From: Lineus longissimus
Lineage: Eukaryota > Nemertea > Pilidiophora > Heteronemertea > Lineidae
Assembly (NCBI RefSeq): GCF_910592395.1
Contig: NC_088315.1
Coordinates: 2,856,501-2,920,500, forward strand
DNA: 64,000 bases
Direction: 5' to 3'
In this document: piece by piece, positions 34,081-47,454 of the stretch
How the letters are laid out: the number at the start of each line of letters is the position of its first letter
Numbering within the stretch: the first letter of the stretch is position 1
The notes under the pieces: generated by a model
What the model saw: the letters and a program-made list of their open reading frames with translations, nothing else
Database searches by the model: none
What the model was told of the DNA's origin: nothing
Program-made: the position numbers and the translations under genes

Positions 34081-34513
34081 TATACTCCGCAACAACTGAC
34101 AAAATCTCTTTGACCTGAAAAGTACCGTCTCCTCCATTCACACAGATGCCATCATGTTTACCCCTTTTTTTCAAAGAAAGGAACACGTTTCTTCGACAAA
34201 CCGCTGACTTCCTTTGTCGGCGCCAAATTGTCTGTCCACCCTCACGGTTCTTGCCAGTTGTTACCCATCGCGAGTCCCCGCATACGCCTCGCCAGCGCTC
34301 CCCAAAGGAATTAATGACATTTTGGTCCAGTTGTTGACCATAGTCAAACATTTACTCTCCGAATTTCCAACTCTTTGATTGAATTTATCCGCCTCGTGAT
34401 ACCCGGTCAGTGTGCGAATGCTAGGGAAAAGGAAAGTCCGCAAGCCCTGCGATTAAATTACCACTGGACAAAGGATGTTTCAAATCTACCTTCCGCCCTC
34501 TCTGCCTATTGAG

Positions 34514-34832
34514 TGTTACTCGTTGTAAAAATGTTTGTCTGACGTAACCTATTACTGTTACGTTCTGTATAATGTTTGTCTCACGTAACCAATATTACGC
34601 ACTGCTTTCTGTATAATGTTTCTCTCACGTAATCTACAAGTACAAAGTATCACGTGTTACTTTCTGTAATAAGGTTTCTCTAACGTAACCTACTACATGC
34701 TCTTACGTAACCTCATGTTACTTTCTGTCAAAATTTATTTTCCTCATCTTATCTATATATAAACGTGTTACTTTTTGTACGTAACCTATTGCGTGTAACT
34801 TTCTATAATAATGTTTCTCTCACTTAATGTGG
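34514..34832. repeat. degenerate tandem repeat of about seven 28-60-bp units
   Basis: Recurring pattern GTTACTTTCTGTATAATG then TTTCTCTCACGTAACCTA, with insertions and deletions between copies, so the period varies. No coding capacity. Confidence 0.75.
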
Positions 34833-37800
34833 TACTCTTGTTCTCAAGCATCATGCCGTTATTTCATTTAACGGTACACATGCCTCCAGGAGAGTTGTGC
34901 CAGCTACCACGATTTGAAGTTTAACGCAGCCGTGTCGATGCAGATCTTCACTTTCGGACAACAGCCCAAACGAACAGAATATTCACGTTTTAATCGCTTT
35001 TTTAATCTTCTCTTTCACTTCTTAAAAGTTGCAGCCGCCCCGGGGTGTATAGTCACTTGTAATATTGGACAGTGGTGGACAGCCTACGTCACGCTCACTC
35101 AACAAAATATTACACTGGTTAAACATTATTACAGAGAAAAATGTGATTGCGATATTACGGCCAGTATACCTGGGGCTAAATGCTAGCGTCGAATGGGAGC
35201 TAATAACTCAAGTATGTTTGATGTCGTAGGAAATACGGGATTTACTCCTTCGGGTGGATGAACATTTCAACCGACGTGTGTTAAATAGGACGTAGATGAA
35301 ATTGAACTACACTGAAAACTCCCTAAGTGGACACCTCTGTCTGTAGAACCCGTTTATCACGACACTGGTTTTTGTCCGGAAGTAGTCGTTTCCGCACAAT
35401 TTGACCTTTGTAATCAGGACACTACTCTATTAAGTCCAATATATTCAGTCCAAAAAGTTTTCCTTAATAGAAAGGTCCATAGGCGCGAAAAACTAGTATT
35501 TTCATTTTTTGACTACTTCATTTATTTCAGTGCTCTGCGGGCTCTGCCTCAAAGCCGAATTGCCGAATAGCCGAAGTAGTAATGCCTCACCTTTCCCAGT
35601 TGGTTCCTAGTGGTGATGTTACACTTTTCCATTCGGTTACCTGCACCTTTTCCCAAGCGCATACCAATAAGACAAAGGGGCGATGTGGAGTTTCTAATCG
35701 AATTCCTATGAGCCGTAGCGATGACTAGCATCTTCAAGTAACCATACTGGGTAACAAGCTAGCATTTTACCGCTTTTTTCAATGAGTAAGTCTTTCTATG
35801 AGGTCATGGAGCTACACTTTTTCACTTCGTTACAACTGAACAAAAACTAGGGTGTACACTTCCCATTATAAAAGGTCAAGTATTTCTATCGAAATTATAC
35901 TTGATAACTAAATTTGTCAAACGTTGAGAGGGTTCTGTCGAAAAGAGCACCTGCTGATAACATAGTCAATCATGTCCTGTTTGTCGCATCTCTCTTTGGA
36001 CGCAGTTCAACTCGTCATGGCAATGACATCTTGAAAATTCATGACCACAAATTGGTACTCTCCCTCTCAACTGATTACTTCATAAATAAACATTGGCAAA
36101 GTTAGATATTTCATATTTCTTATGATATATAATTTAGCAAGTTTTGATGAGTCATACATGGCTGTCTGGTTTAAACTGGTTTTGCTAAAGGGGTGTTGAA
36201 AGGTACCGGTTTGGCGTGCCAGACTCTGACTTTTGGCCAGGGTGCCAGTTTCTTTTGGCGATAATAACTCTTTCCTCTCATGTATAATACCCGTTTGTAA
36301 ACGAATTCCTCTACGTATGCAAAAATTAGTTCAAATATGTTAAATTCTACTACGTAGTCAGCAGTGGCAAACAGACGAAGCGGTTGAATTTCACTCCGTT
36401 GTCAAATAGAGTAACCTTGGAAATCAAAAGAAGCATTTCCGTTTATCAATTTAAAGACAATTTTCCAAAATTAAACTGAAGGTGAACAAGTCACAACCAA
36501 TTATTCAATCGCCCTGGACACATTTCACATACTTTGACTGAATTCTCACCATTGAAATTTCACGAAAATCTTCAAAAGCTCTCCGAAATTGAAATTGATC
36601 ACTTCGGCTAAGTGAAAGATTACAAACCAATGATACACTGATATAATGGACTACATTTCTTAAAGCCTTGCCTATTATTCCTAATTATGTTTCTAAGTGG
36701 AGCGGTACTTTAGTGGAGAGATAATAGTGTCGAGTTTGCAGGTGTAATTATCCTAAGATGCAGCGGTTGGATTTAAATTGTTGCAAGCTACAGGGGTTTG
36801 ACTGGGTCTTCCGTTCAAAGAAAGGGTAAAATTGCCGGAGCTGTTTGTGTCTTTAACCCCTGTAGGGCTTGCCAAAGCTGAGAAAAATATATAGCTCTGG
36901 ATTTAGCGCGTTGCTAAATGTTGTTGTTTTTTTAAATTCCACCGTCAGGTTTTAATCTCAAGGGCAAATAGACAGCTCTTTTGGCTATTCTATTGTCGCC
37001 TTGGTGATATTTTACCAGAGTTTCGATAATACTTAATTACTTTCTGTATGTTTGAATAAAAGCTCAACCCAGAAGACAAGAAACAAGAAGTCGTGATGAA
37101 ATAAATGAGCAGACCACTCATCGGTATGACAGTAATTGACAACTAGTAACACGCTATCAACTATGACTGTCATCCCGATGCAATCAATGACCAAGCGCGG
37201 CACTTGACATCGCGTGGTCTGTGATGATCATCGCTAGTTTCTCTCTTTCCCATCGTAGTGAGAAACAGAAGAACTTAATTACGGAAGTGTGTTATTCAAC
37301 CGACGGGATTGACCATTTTAGAGCGGAAGTGACATTATTGTGTAGGAAGTGATATTTTTTTAACTGTAGATTTTGCTTGTTGACATCACCTCCTTGCAGC
37401 AGATTTCTTCGACTAAATACCGGTAGGTATCTTTTATCTATTTTCATTGCGGGTTCAAGATTAATCGTAACAGCACGTGTTGTCGTGTTGTAAGCATCCT
37501 TTTTCATTCGATTTAGATATCCTGATGTAAACACTGTAGGTTGCCATATATAGCTAGTGCAAAGGGGTCACATTGCCACCTTGCCCAACATCTGAGTTAG
37601 GCTGGACGACAATCAACGATAGTTGGACATGGGTTCGCTAGAATCAGTTGAATTGAAATTGCATAATGGAGGGCGGAAAATCTGTGTCAATTTCCACCCA
37701 ATTTTTGGCCACGTTATCCGCATGTGCGCATACTCCTTCGCTAAGAGAAGTATCAAAAAGTTTAGAATATATACACTCTAGGCTTATTAAGCTTTCCAAT

Positions 37801-37878
37801 TGGATCACGTTTTTAATTTGTTCCACAATTTTCGACCTTTGCTATCTATTCACAAGCATCTGGTTTTCATGATACTGT
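34833..37878. other. unassigned sequence with a transposon end
   Basis: Apart from the 35.3-kb pogo/Tigger-like fragment listed separately, nothing recognisable. The 34914-35186 open frame (90 codons) has no identifiable domain. Confidence 0.45.
35309..35490 (+). mobile_element. possible pogo/Tigger-type transposon end (fragment)
   Basis: ACACTGAAAACTCCCTAAG then TGGACACCTCTGTCTGTA resembles the terminal sequence of pogo/Tigger elements (CAGTGAAACCTCCCT...GGACACCTCT), followed by further GGACACT words. No opposite terminus or transposase frame is visible nearby, so it is a fragment or a chance match. Confidence 0.35.
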
Positions 37879-37998
37879 CACTGTCTGATATACATGCTTT
37901 TATTTGAAACTTCATGTACATTTACACTCAAGACATTTCTGTGCAAAACAGAAATAAAATCTTTTACTAGTCTTCATTCTATTCATATCACGCATTGT
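37879..37998. mobile_element. degraded relative of the TYW2-intron MITE
   Basis: The right arm CTTTTACTAGTCTTCATTC...TTCATATCACGCATTGT and the internal ATGTACATTTACAC...TTTCTGTGCAAAA match the element at 2513-2640. The left arm is eroded (CTGATATACATGCTTTT). Confidence 0.65.
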
Positions 37999-39827
37999 AT
38001 AACGTTCTAAGAATCCAAAACTGTCGACGTGTTGAATAAATGTAGAATTACCTGATGAGCAAATAAATGGATAACCACACCCCTCAAACAGCGCCCCCTA
38101 GGGCTGTAGTCGCTTGCGGGCCCTATCACGCACTCATATCCACTTTACCCCTTAATTAACCCCGGGCCTTTACCAGGTGTCTCACGTGTGATAAAACCAC
38201 TCCGTCAGATATTTCCAATAGCCAAGGAGTAATGTCCTCGTTCATTTAAGAATTGCCGGAACATTCATTCAAGCAATATCTTACCCAACTTAAGTACTAT
38301 TTCGCCCGCAGCAAATCGAGATCGGTCGGGCAATTAACAGGGTTCGACTGGAATGCATTTTGGCTGAAAACGATATCCCCCGGAGTCACAGAATGATGAT
38401 AATCACCGCTCGAATTACTATAGTAATTGTATTTTGCGGCTGTCTGTCATGAAATTGGCCTGGATCTGTCTAAGGAAGGTATGAAAGGAGATACAGCTTG
38501 GTATGTTTTATGAATAAGGACCATTGTCCATTTTTTATTCATTTTGGCCATTTTCTCATGGCCAGAATCTCACCAGTTTCTGAAAAGTCATCATTTGATA
38601 GAAAAATTGAGGAAAAATTTAAAATTCTATTTGTAAGTGTCTGTAAACGTCACTTTATTTGCTTAGAGTTGCGATGTTTTAATATGATATTATCGACACG
38701 AACACATGCCTCTGCTGGTATCAATTCAATAAGAATAACGCATCGAAGAAAAAAAAGGGACATCTAAAGACGCGTTTTGAGATGCTGATTTGATTATCAG
38801 CTACAATGTCACTCCAATCAAAGCTCTTTTCAATAACCAATCAAAATTGATCACAAAGTCTCAAAGACACATCAAACCCCTCGTGGCATATGCCATAGCA
38901 ATTTTCAATTATTACTTGCCCAAATATGAAGACATTTGAACCACTAATGCTGAAGCTAAACACAGGTTTAATTAAATCTTACTGACTACAACTTAAACAG
39001 AACTCTCTCACATTAATTGGTTGAACCGAGTCGATTTCTCGGGGGTCTGAAATGCAATGTTTTGGCATGATGCGGCAGTGATTTAGCTGATTGGGGGATC
39101 ATTTTGCATGGTAGCAAGAAATCGTGGTAAAAGTGGGCTTTTAAACTTGTTTATTTTGCCACTCTGCTTTTTAATCAGTAGAAGTGAAAGTCAACATTTC
39201 GTGTGATTGGCATGTTGAAATATTATACTGATGAAGCTAAAGCCAGCCTATCGGTATGCAATGCATGCCATTCGGTGAATGAAAAGAAGCTAGAAAAACA
39301 AAGAAAAACTGCTGCTCTTGCAGTGGTATGGTTTTGCTGAATTAAGCACTATCAGTGTCTTTATTTAAATGCTATTCCTGTGTTTTCAGATTGTGAATTG
39401 ATTCGACAATTATTTGCTTTTAACATGCTATTCGATTACGCTTTCAAAGCTGCATCTGATTTAAAAATTGTCATGGGGTTTATTTCATGCAACGTCACAT
39501 CCCACATCTTGAAATCTTAACGTGAGTCAACCAGATTGAATTGCGTCATGAGATCTGTGTTCTTCATATAGCCGAGGCCTGCTCCTTTGAGTATGCCCAT
39601 CGTGGGCAGAGTGCTTTGTCTCGTGAATACAGCATATTGCATGGCTCTAAGTTTGCCTGAGCTCTGGGTTAGCAATGAGGCAGGCCGTCTTCACTTGGTC
39701 GTTTTTTGTTTCCCATTACATGCGGATAAGGTCTTGGTCTTGTCAATGAGATGTCACAATGTCATCGGTCTTGTCAAATATGCGGCCTCTCCCTTGCCTA
39801 GTAAGAGTTAGCACGGGTGGAGTCTAT
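37999..39827. other. unassigned sequence
   Basis: No gene, tandem repeat or RNA recognised. Contains TTAATTAA-type and CACGTG-type words that could be regulatory but prove nothing alone. Confidence 0.45.
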
Positions 39828-39950
39828 ACACTGGGTGATGTAAATGCAGACTAGTAATTGTTTTTACATAAACAAAAGAAGACATCAATTCTACGCTTGG
39901 GACTTTCTCCACAAAGCTGGCGTAAAAGCATTAACTATAATACCCAATAT
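39828..39950. mobile_element. degraded relative of the TYW2-intron MITE
   Basis: The left end ACACTGGGTGATGTAAATG...GACTAGTAATTG and right end TAAAAGCATTAACTA...TACCCAATAT mirror each other imperfectly and match the termini of the 2513-2640 element. The interior differs. Confidence 0.6.
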
Positions 39951-40019
39951 CTAGCGTTCGCTGAGAAAGAGTAAATTGATTGAAGACTGACCATCTAAGT
40001 GATATCAACCAAAAAATAC

Positions 40020-40960
40020 AAAGAGTCAAATATCACAGGGCGAATTTTGAATACAAGCGACTAATTGTTTCTTTAGGTAAACTGACTCAAACCGAGTACT
40101 TCCACATGCATCAGGTCAAATATAGACCCTGTCAGCAAAAGGTTGCTAATTATTTAAAGGTCAAGTTTGACCTTTGTATCAACAATACGAGTTTATATAG
40201 GTATATTGAATCACCTCTCCTTTTATTAAGGAGATAGCTGTGAGATATTGATTTACAGCCGTTTCGACCACAAGTGCCCGACCCCTCTGGGGCATTAATG
40301 GTCTGCAGACAACAGAGCCAAAGCAAGAAGGAACTACAGACATGAATGCCAATTTGCCTTTGATATGGACACACGATGACCTGTTGCACTTTGATGATTT
40401 TACTTTGTTCCCTGAACGCGATTGCGAAGACGCATGCGATGTTGCTCTATCATTTTTAACGATGAAGTACATGTACGTGATTTTACGAAGTATGACAATT
40501 CCTGATTCCTCTTGATATCATCTGGCTTAATATGAGTTGCGGGTGTTCATCTTGGTCTCTACCTAATGACTAAGTAGGCTTGTTATGGGGTTCATATGAA
40601 AAGATCTATGAAGCAAAATATAAGTATTCACATATCACAGGGCTGATGAGTAAAAGGCGGGTCCTTTCTTACAAGCAACAATCTAAAAGCCCCTGCCACT
40701 AAGAGGGTATCACTATTACGTAGGGGTCAAGTTGAAAAACTGTCTCAACGATCCCCATTAAACATATATTCTCTCGTTTGGTAAAGGGGAGAGCTCTGAT
40801 ACATCAGCCAGTTCAGCCGAAAGCACAAGAGGATCCCTGTGGAGCATTACAGGTCTGCAGACAAAAATACCACTGAAAGAAGAAGTTACAGACCTGAATA
40901 ACAACATGTTTTGATCATGGACTGATGATGTTGCAGTTTGCTAATAACATTACTTTGGTG
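40020..40960 (+). repeat. old direct duplication, two copies about 0.55-0.6 kb apart
   Basis: Copy 1 (about 40020-40420) and copy 2 (about 40622-40960) share ATATCACAGGGC, CAGCC...TTC...CC, GG(G/A)GCATTA...GGTCTGCAGACAA, GAAC/GTTACAGAC.TGAAT and a matching tail. Identity is moderate and spacing has drifted from 602 to 552. No coding frame is shared. Confidence 0.6.
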
Positions 40961-43900
40961 CACACAGTATTTTTTATCATAACGACTCTTCATGTTTTGT
41001 AATGCTTACCCCCAGCAATCTCAGATGAACCTCAGTTAATTTATGACATTCTTGAATGTTCCTTCTGTGAGAAGGAGTCAAGCAAGGTGAATGCGCGCGG
41101 AGAACGGAGAAAAAACCTAGGAACATTTCGTGGCGGTGCAAGAATGATTCGCTAGGAAATCATGATGGACGTATGTGTTGAAGAACTCCGTGTAACTTAT
41201 GAAGTGTGCTTGAGTCGTTCAAACTATGCGCATACTCAACGGGCTCTGCAAGGATATTTCATTATTTAACAAAGGTTTTAAAAGTTCTTGAAAGCAGACC
41301 TGTCATGCTAGCATGACTCCTGAATAGTTAAATCAATACAGAAATATAAAATATTCCTGAAAGAACCCGTCCTTTTGATTGCGCTGGTTTTCATCTTTTT
41401 ATGACAACGATCCAGCGATAGTGCATGGGAGATTTTCTTTTTACAAAATCATTCGACGATCTAGATGAACATTAATCCACGTTATCTTTTCAAATCATCA
41501 TATCACTGACTGCGTTAGTGTTTTTATTTCAGAGAAAATCGAACTCTGTTTGAAGTATTCCTTTTAAAGATGATTGGGTGAAAGAAAGTTGAGGAAGAAT
41601 TTTTCCAATTTTAATCTAGATGAACCGCCGGAAGTATTGGCTGTTTTGAAAATAGCATACACATGGATTTTGTCGCTGCAGATGGTATGCCGGTTAGAAT
41701 AAGAAATGCCTTGCTTTGAGATTGAGAATACTCTATTCCACGCGAAAATAGCACCGCACTCAAAATAAGCCCACGGAAAGGTCTTCTTGGTGATGTGGAG
41801 TCCGATTCGGGCAAAGTCAGTATTTTTTTAATACATGTACTTGAACTTTGAAGTTGCAACTGAAATACACATTTTGTTTAACTTAACGATTGGAAATTCC
41901 CAGTGCAATTTTCTCGTGAAATCGACTAAGGCCCTTTTCTGTGGTTTAAGTCGCTGTTTGATACATCGTTATTTGTTCAGTCCACAAAATATCGGCCTGT
42001 GTAATTGCCCGAGTTAGACATGATACCAGTGCATCATCTTAAGGTCGTGTATCATAAAGTGTAGCTGCAATTCTTTAAAAAAAACTAGCCGTTCATTGAT
42101 TAACTACATTTAGAACTCCTCTTATAAACGCGATAACATCGCAAGATTTCCCGGTGCTGTCCGCGCGCTGTTATTCTGTGCCACAAAAACCCTAATCAAT
42201 CACATCCCGTGTCAAGAATGTCACTCATCTTTATATCAATAATGTGTCTTCAACTTGACAGGTCTCAATTTCCAGGGCCGGCTAGCCTCTACTCGTAACC
42301 CACGAAGTCGTATTTTTCTCCTTGCCCTAGTCGGTTGATGCTTGTACATTTACACGGAGAAATGTCTGTGCAATGCAGCTGAGCCTTTTATCGGCTCTTA
42401 TCGGTAGCACGTAGCATCGAGTAAACTTCATTGCTATGTCAGGAGAAATGGCATCACCATACGGGGGATATAGAGTATGTATAAATTGGGTATAAATTGA
42501 GTAATAATAACTACATGAAAAGTCGGCTTCAGAAGTAAATTTCGGTTGAGTTCACGTAGGCCTGTGATGCGGAAATCATTTTCCAACTCGGAATGCGAGG
42601 ATAATGATTAGCCGGTGCCGGGGTGATACTTTCAAAACATGCAAGGCTGCGTCAGTGTCGCCAGCAGAGATCGATAACCAGTGGCTCTGTCAACAGCGAA
42701 GAAATTGTGGAAAATTAATTTTGATGGCCCCGAGAGCTGGCCTGCACTGACATGACTGATAAGCTATGTTTTAAAGATTTCGTACCACCAAATAATTTTG
42801 TCGAATGAAGAACTGATAGCAATGAAGTGAAAAATGTTAAATCGACCTTTCATTTTTAATCTTTAGCTCTTAATCGAATAGCAATAAAGCATTTCTGATG
42901 GGGCAGTTGAAGATGAATGTCATTTTTCAATGGAAATTGCACATATTTTATGATTTCAAAGTATTGAAAGTTGTGGCCATCTCCTCATCAGCGTCAAATA
43001 GAGTTGGCAAAAAAGAATGAAAAAAAATTTCCGAAAATTTCCTGAAATTTGGCCTGTATAGCACTTGTATCTGTCTATACAACGGCAACATGTTGAAATT
43101 TACACTCAATATACGTACTTACGCAATTGGAAATATTCAAATTTTATGAAAACTTTCCTTTTTTAGGTGAGGTTCTTGCGCGTACAATGCTATCTTGTGG
43201 CACGCTAGCACTGGGACATGTGTAGTAATACATTTTGTACGTGTAGCACTTTCAGTGTACACACCAGCGTGGTTGAACTTTAATTGTATACGTACGTACA
43301 TGTACATGTGTACACAGAACTAGAAAATATCAAATTCAATATCAATTTTCAATTTTCAATTTTGAACGAACGAACTTGGCCTTTAACCCAATTAAACGAA
43401 TTCCAAGCAGCCGTAGAATCCAATCATTGTTTTCTTCACTTCATCGTATTTTCTTCCTCCACAGATTTGGCAGAAATCCCGAGATCGCTTACGGCTGATC
43501 GGGGCTGAACGAGTGGGATATTCCTATTGAAACATTCAAAGTTTCCTTCTTGATATACGTCACGTTTATCATTTGCCTTGGGAAACAAAAACAGACATGG
43601 AATCTGGGGATTGTAATATACAAAAAGGTTTCGAAAAAAGACAAAATGTCACTGAGTTATCAGTATACTCCATAGTCTTTCTCTGGATAAGTGTTTTTAA
43701 TAAAGACTTTTGACATTTCCAACTTTTTTTCCCAACTCCGGAACGCAGCCAACGGATATGTGTGGCTATCACTTGAAAGGAAGTTTAAATACCAATGGAA
43801 AGTTCTTGGTTGTGTAAATATCAAGTTACAAAACACCCTGGACAAAGAAATCTTAGACATATTGTCGGTGTTATTCTTCACAAGGTGTTTGACTTGCAAA

Positions 43901-44005
43901 ACAATCACCAAGTTAACAATTATTATATAAAGAGTGTTCAACTTATAGCTTTTTTACCCAATGTTTTAATAATACCTAGCACCCAATCAGTAGAATCATT
44001 GTTTT
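40961..44005. other. unassigned sequence
   Basis: A fragment near 42349-42376 (TGTACATTTACACGGAGAAA and TGTCTGTGCAATGCAG) resembles the interior of the 2.5-kb MITE family. A palindromic ACGTACGTACATGTACATGTG lies near 43290. No gene seen. Confidence 0.4.
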
Positions 44006-44082
44006 TATCATTATCATCATCATCATTATCATTATCATTGATATCATGATCATTATTATCTTGAAGAAAACCCCTGAACCCG
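44006..44082 (-). repeat. dispersed relative of the satellite's GATAAT-rich segment
   Basis: Minus strand reads GGGTTCAGGGGTTTTCTTCA then a GATAATAATGATCATGAT tract, matching GGGTGAAGGGGTTTTCTTCA plus GATAATATTGATAATGAT at the start of every satellite unit. Half of the match is simple sequence; the GGGGTTTTCTTCA anchor is the informative part. Confidence 0.55.
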
Positions 44083-44684
44083 AAATTTACAAACCCATCT
44101 GCAACAATTTCCGCCATAACTTTAAACAAAACTCAAAATACACAGCAAATAGTTTTTTTAAAATCCTTTACTTACTGAAAACGAAAGATGTTGTATAATT
44201 GCCTCCTAAAATCTCCCTTAAACTCTTAAACATGTTCGACGACTAGAAAACGGATCCGAAAAAACTAGATTGAAGCAAAAAAAGAAACACAATGCTAACT
44301 GAACACCTGTCTGAGATCGTAATTTAGTTTGTTCTTTCAGCGTCGTGGACACGAATAGTTTTTCTTTAAACAACGCAAATATAAAATTTCTCTTGGCAAC
44401 AACATGGTGCACTGAGGTATCGGTTAACAATAAACAAGCGTTTACCTTGTGAGGAAATGACAACTTCGGTGATCCCTGGGTGTGGTTGCTCTCCCCTTCC
44501 CGAAATTTCTGGATCCGCCGCCAAGGGAGAGTGTTGCTACATGTATCTCGCAGTGTTGTAACATCAGTACATCACTGTATAGTTTCTAATGAGATAAGTT
44601 TTGGAAGTGTAGCCGGAGACAGACAAACTGCTTCTTCCGGATGACAATAGACTTTCTTCTTCAGAGCAATAACTTATGACACTT

Positions 44685-44893
44685 CTGTAAATGATATAGA
44701 TATATATTTTAAACTTCTCACACGGACATGAACTGGTCAAATGGCGTTTTATACAATGATGACAAAATATGAAGCACTTACAATGATGACAAAACATGAA
44801 AATACACAGAAAACAAATGAAACTGCACTAACCTGTAAATGATATAGATATATATTTTAAACCTCTCACACGGACATGAACTGGTCAAATGGC
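44685..44893 (+). repeat. 61-bp direct repeat pair, 148-bp period
   Basis: 44685-44745 and 44833-44893 (CTGTAAATGATATAGATATA ... ACTGGTCAAATGGC) differ at one base. A smaller repeat, AATGATGACAAAA.ATGAA, lies between them. A recent local duplication. Confidence 0.9.
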
Positions 44894-45016
44894 CCAGAAC
44901 ACAGGTAGGGAGAACCCACATAGGCCTACACCCATTATTAGAATCACAAAGGAAATAGGCCTACTACTGAATTACCGTCCTGACATGACCCCAAATAAAT
45001 AAAGCTAGGCCCTTAA

Positions 45017-45030
45017 CCCCCCCCCCCCCC
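45017..45030 (+). repeat. 14-C homopolymer
   Basis: Uninterrupted run of 14 C between TTAA and TAGCTC. Likely length-variable and error-prone in assembly. Confidence 0.9.
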
Positions 45031-47410
45031 TAGCTCTAAATTCCTAGATCTGGTAACAGAAGCGTATATCGGCCACGGGCATACATGTCGAAAAGTTTTA
45101 TTTCTTTACTAACAACGTGATTATGACACTTGATAGACAGGGTCCCCGACCCTGTCCCAATGTTAAATTCTCTTGACGTCTCCCATTGCCAGCGGCAGCA
45201 ATATAATCTCCTCCCCAAACGCGCGGTATTCGTACAATGTTTCATTTTGCCGCGGTAATTATTAACTGCGGACCTTGCCGTGATCTTGTGCGGGGCTTAG
45301 ATTTCAAGATGGCCGTGTTCTGATGAGGTGAATTATAAACAGCACCATTTTAATATTCATATGTGTGGAGGAAAGCTGCATGCTAAAAATACGAAAGAAC
45401 TCTATGCGGGGATGACCACTTCAATTTATGGGTGAAAGGACACAAACCATCTTCATTGTCGAAGACGTCGATCAAGCAAAAACAAACATGTATGACAACT
45501 CCAGACTAAGTTTCCGTGAGAACTCGGATACACAACACCACGCGCTGATCATCTCTACCGAAACTGCCCAATCATGCTGAAAATGCTTTGTCCAGAACAT
45601 GGTTTCTTTAATGTCGGTCTCTGTGGTTCTACGTACTGCTCTGGTTTTTCAAGGGAGTTGTGATGATTGTGTGACACTAATTGACAGTAATTGGTCGTCT
45701 TTGATGTCCGGTTGTGGCGCGATATCAATCTTGCAGAAAAAAAAGATATATTTGCAATTGACGTGGTCAGTGCATCTAAGGCCGGACACTGAACTATGTG
45801 CTACGGAGGAAATCAAATACTTTGATTGAATAAAAATAGGACGAAGAGAAGTTTCCTGTTGCCGCAGGGAATTGAGGAACATAAATCAAAAACACACCAC
45901 AACGGCTGTATTGGCCTCTCTGTTCTGGTGCAGAGAAGAAAGTTCCCAAACACATGCGCGCGCAGTTATGTTCTCGGCTTTTTCCGGAAGACTGGAGAAC
46001 ATGACGTCGAATGTCATTAGATGGTTCGCACTCAGTTGCTAATCAACGATCCACAAAATCACATCTTCAGCAATTTACTCTCCAAGTTTTTGAGTCAGAT
46101 TTTTGTTCTCCTTAAATCATGTAAAATGAACCTGGCACAGAATCACAGTCCCGTATCACGCAGCTTCCTGCATGACGAAAAACGAATGTTGAGATTGTAC
46201 AGCATCGCGCCGTCTGCCTTCGTATGGCCGTGGGGAAGAGAGGCGACGAAGTCATCAATACCATTTCCCCTCCATTATCATTGCTGGCAAGGTTTTAATG
46301 TGAACATTAATATGACTATGATTCCTTGGGATATGACTTATTAAGAATGTCTCTATCAATAGTATCGTTGCCTTGGAATACTCCTGGTATTGCGCATTTG
46401 TCGGGTTATTAAGAAAGAAAACTGCTATCCTGTGTGTATTGCAGTTAATTTTCTTTTATACATGCATGTTCTGTGTTCTTGATAATTAAATGTTGGTTCG
46501 GAAATACAGCTGTGGTAAGAATAAGGAAATACATTTGTCTTTGCAGATTCTTATCAATATCGATCTTTATCGCTTGACATTACAAAGCTATCATCATTTG
46601 TGACTTGTATCCAGCAAAATATCATGCAGCAGGGGTGTAAAAAGACCATTGGCGACGTTGCCGGGCATTATGAAAGGGGAGGCAAAAAGAAACCTTTACT
46701 AAAAAAACAATACCTACATCAATTTGGGAACAAGATTGCTGAACAAACGAAGCTAATCTATCGTCCCTTACATGAAACCCGTAACAGCAAAGGAACTCTT
46801 AGCAGCACGTTTGATGACCCCTCCACTATCGATGGTAAGAATGCTGAAGGAGTCCAGCGAAAAAACAATTGAGTCAGTAAGAAGGCTGAGATCAAGCGGC
46901 AGCAGTGCCAATGCGGAATCAAGTTTATGTATTTGTTCAGCTTGGTTGGCATTGTTTGCTGCGACGATTACTTATGTCCATCATAATAACATAGGATTGA
47001 TTTCTCCCTCTCAGGAACTTTCCTGTCTGTCATTAAGGTTAACATCCTGTGAGATTACGTCATAAGGTACCATCCCGTAGAAATGATGAAAAGGGTACTT
47101 TAAGGTTACGTGGTACTGTAAAATGAATATGGCTGGAATGAAACCACATGTTATGTTTTGCCCAATGTGTGACTTACTACGCAATGAATGCGGCCTTATT
47201 AAAGCAAAAACGGTTGGCGTCTTGATGATACATGCACTTCCGATTCTCATCAACTGCGACAGTGACCGGGTAATCTTGATTGCCAAATATCTACTGCGGT
47301 TGGTTGTAGCCTTACTGCGAAACTGTCAGGAGGCGTTACACTTTATATTCGTACCATAGTTGTAATAATTGTACTTATTTTCGTGATTGATACTCTGTCC
47401 TTTATTCAAA
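45031..47410. other. unassigned sequence
   Basis: Several open frames of 64-107 codons (e.g. 46021-46344, 46600-46872) have no recognised domain, and overlapping frames on the other strand. No RNA gene seen. Confidence 0.4.
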
Positions 47411-47454
47411 TGAACTATGACCTTAAAGGAAACTTTTTATATGACCTATGACCT
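47411..47454 (-). promoter_or_regulatory. two DR1-type nuclear receptor half-site repeats
   Basis: TGAACT-A-TGACCT at 47411-47423 and TGACCT-A-TGACCT at 47442-47454. On the minus strand the second is AGGTCA-T-AGGTCA, a perfect DR1 (the RXR/HNF4/COUP-TF class site). No adjacent gene is identified, so function is inference only. Confidence 0.35.
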
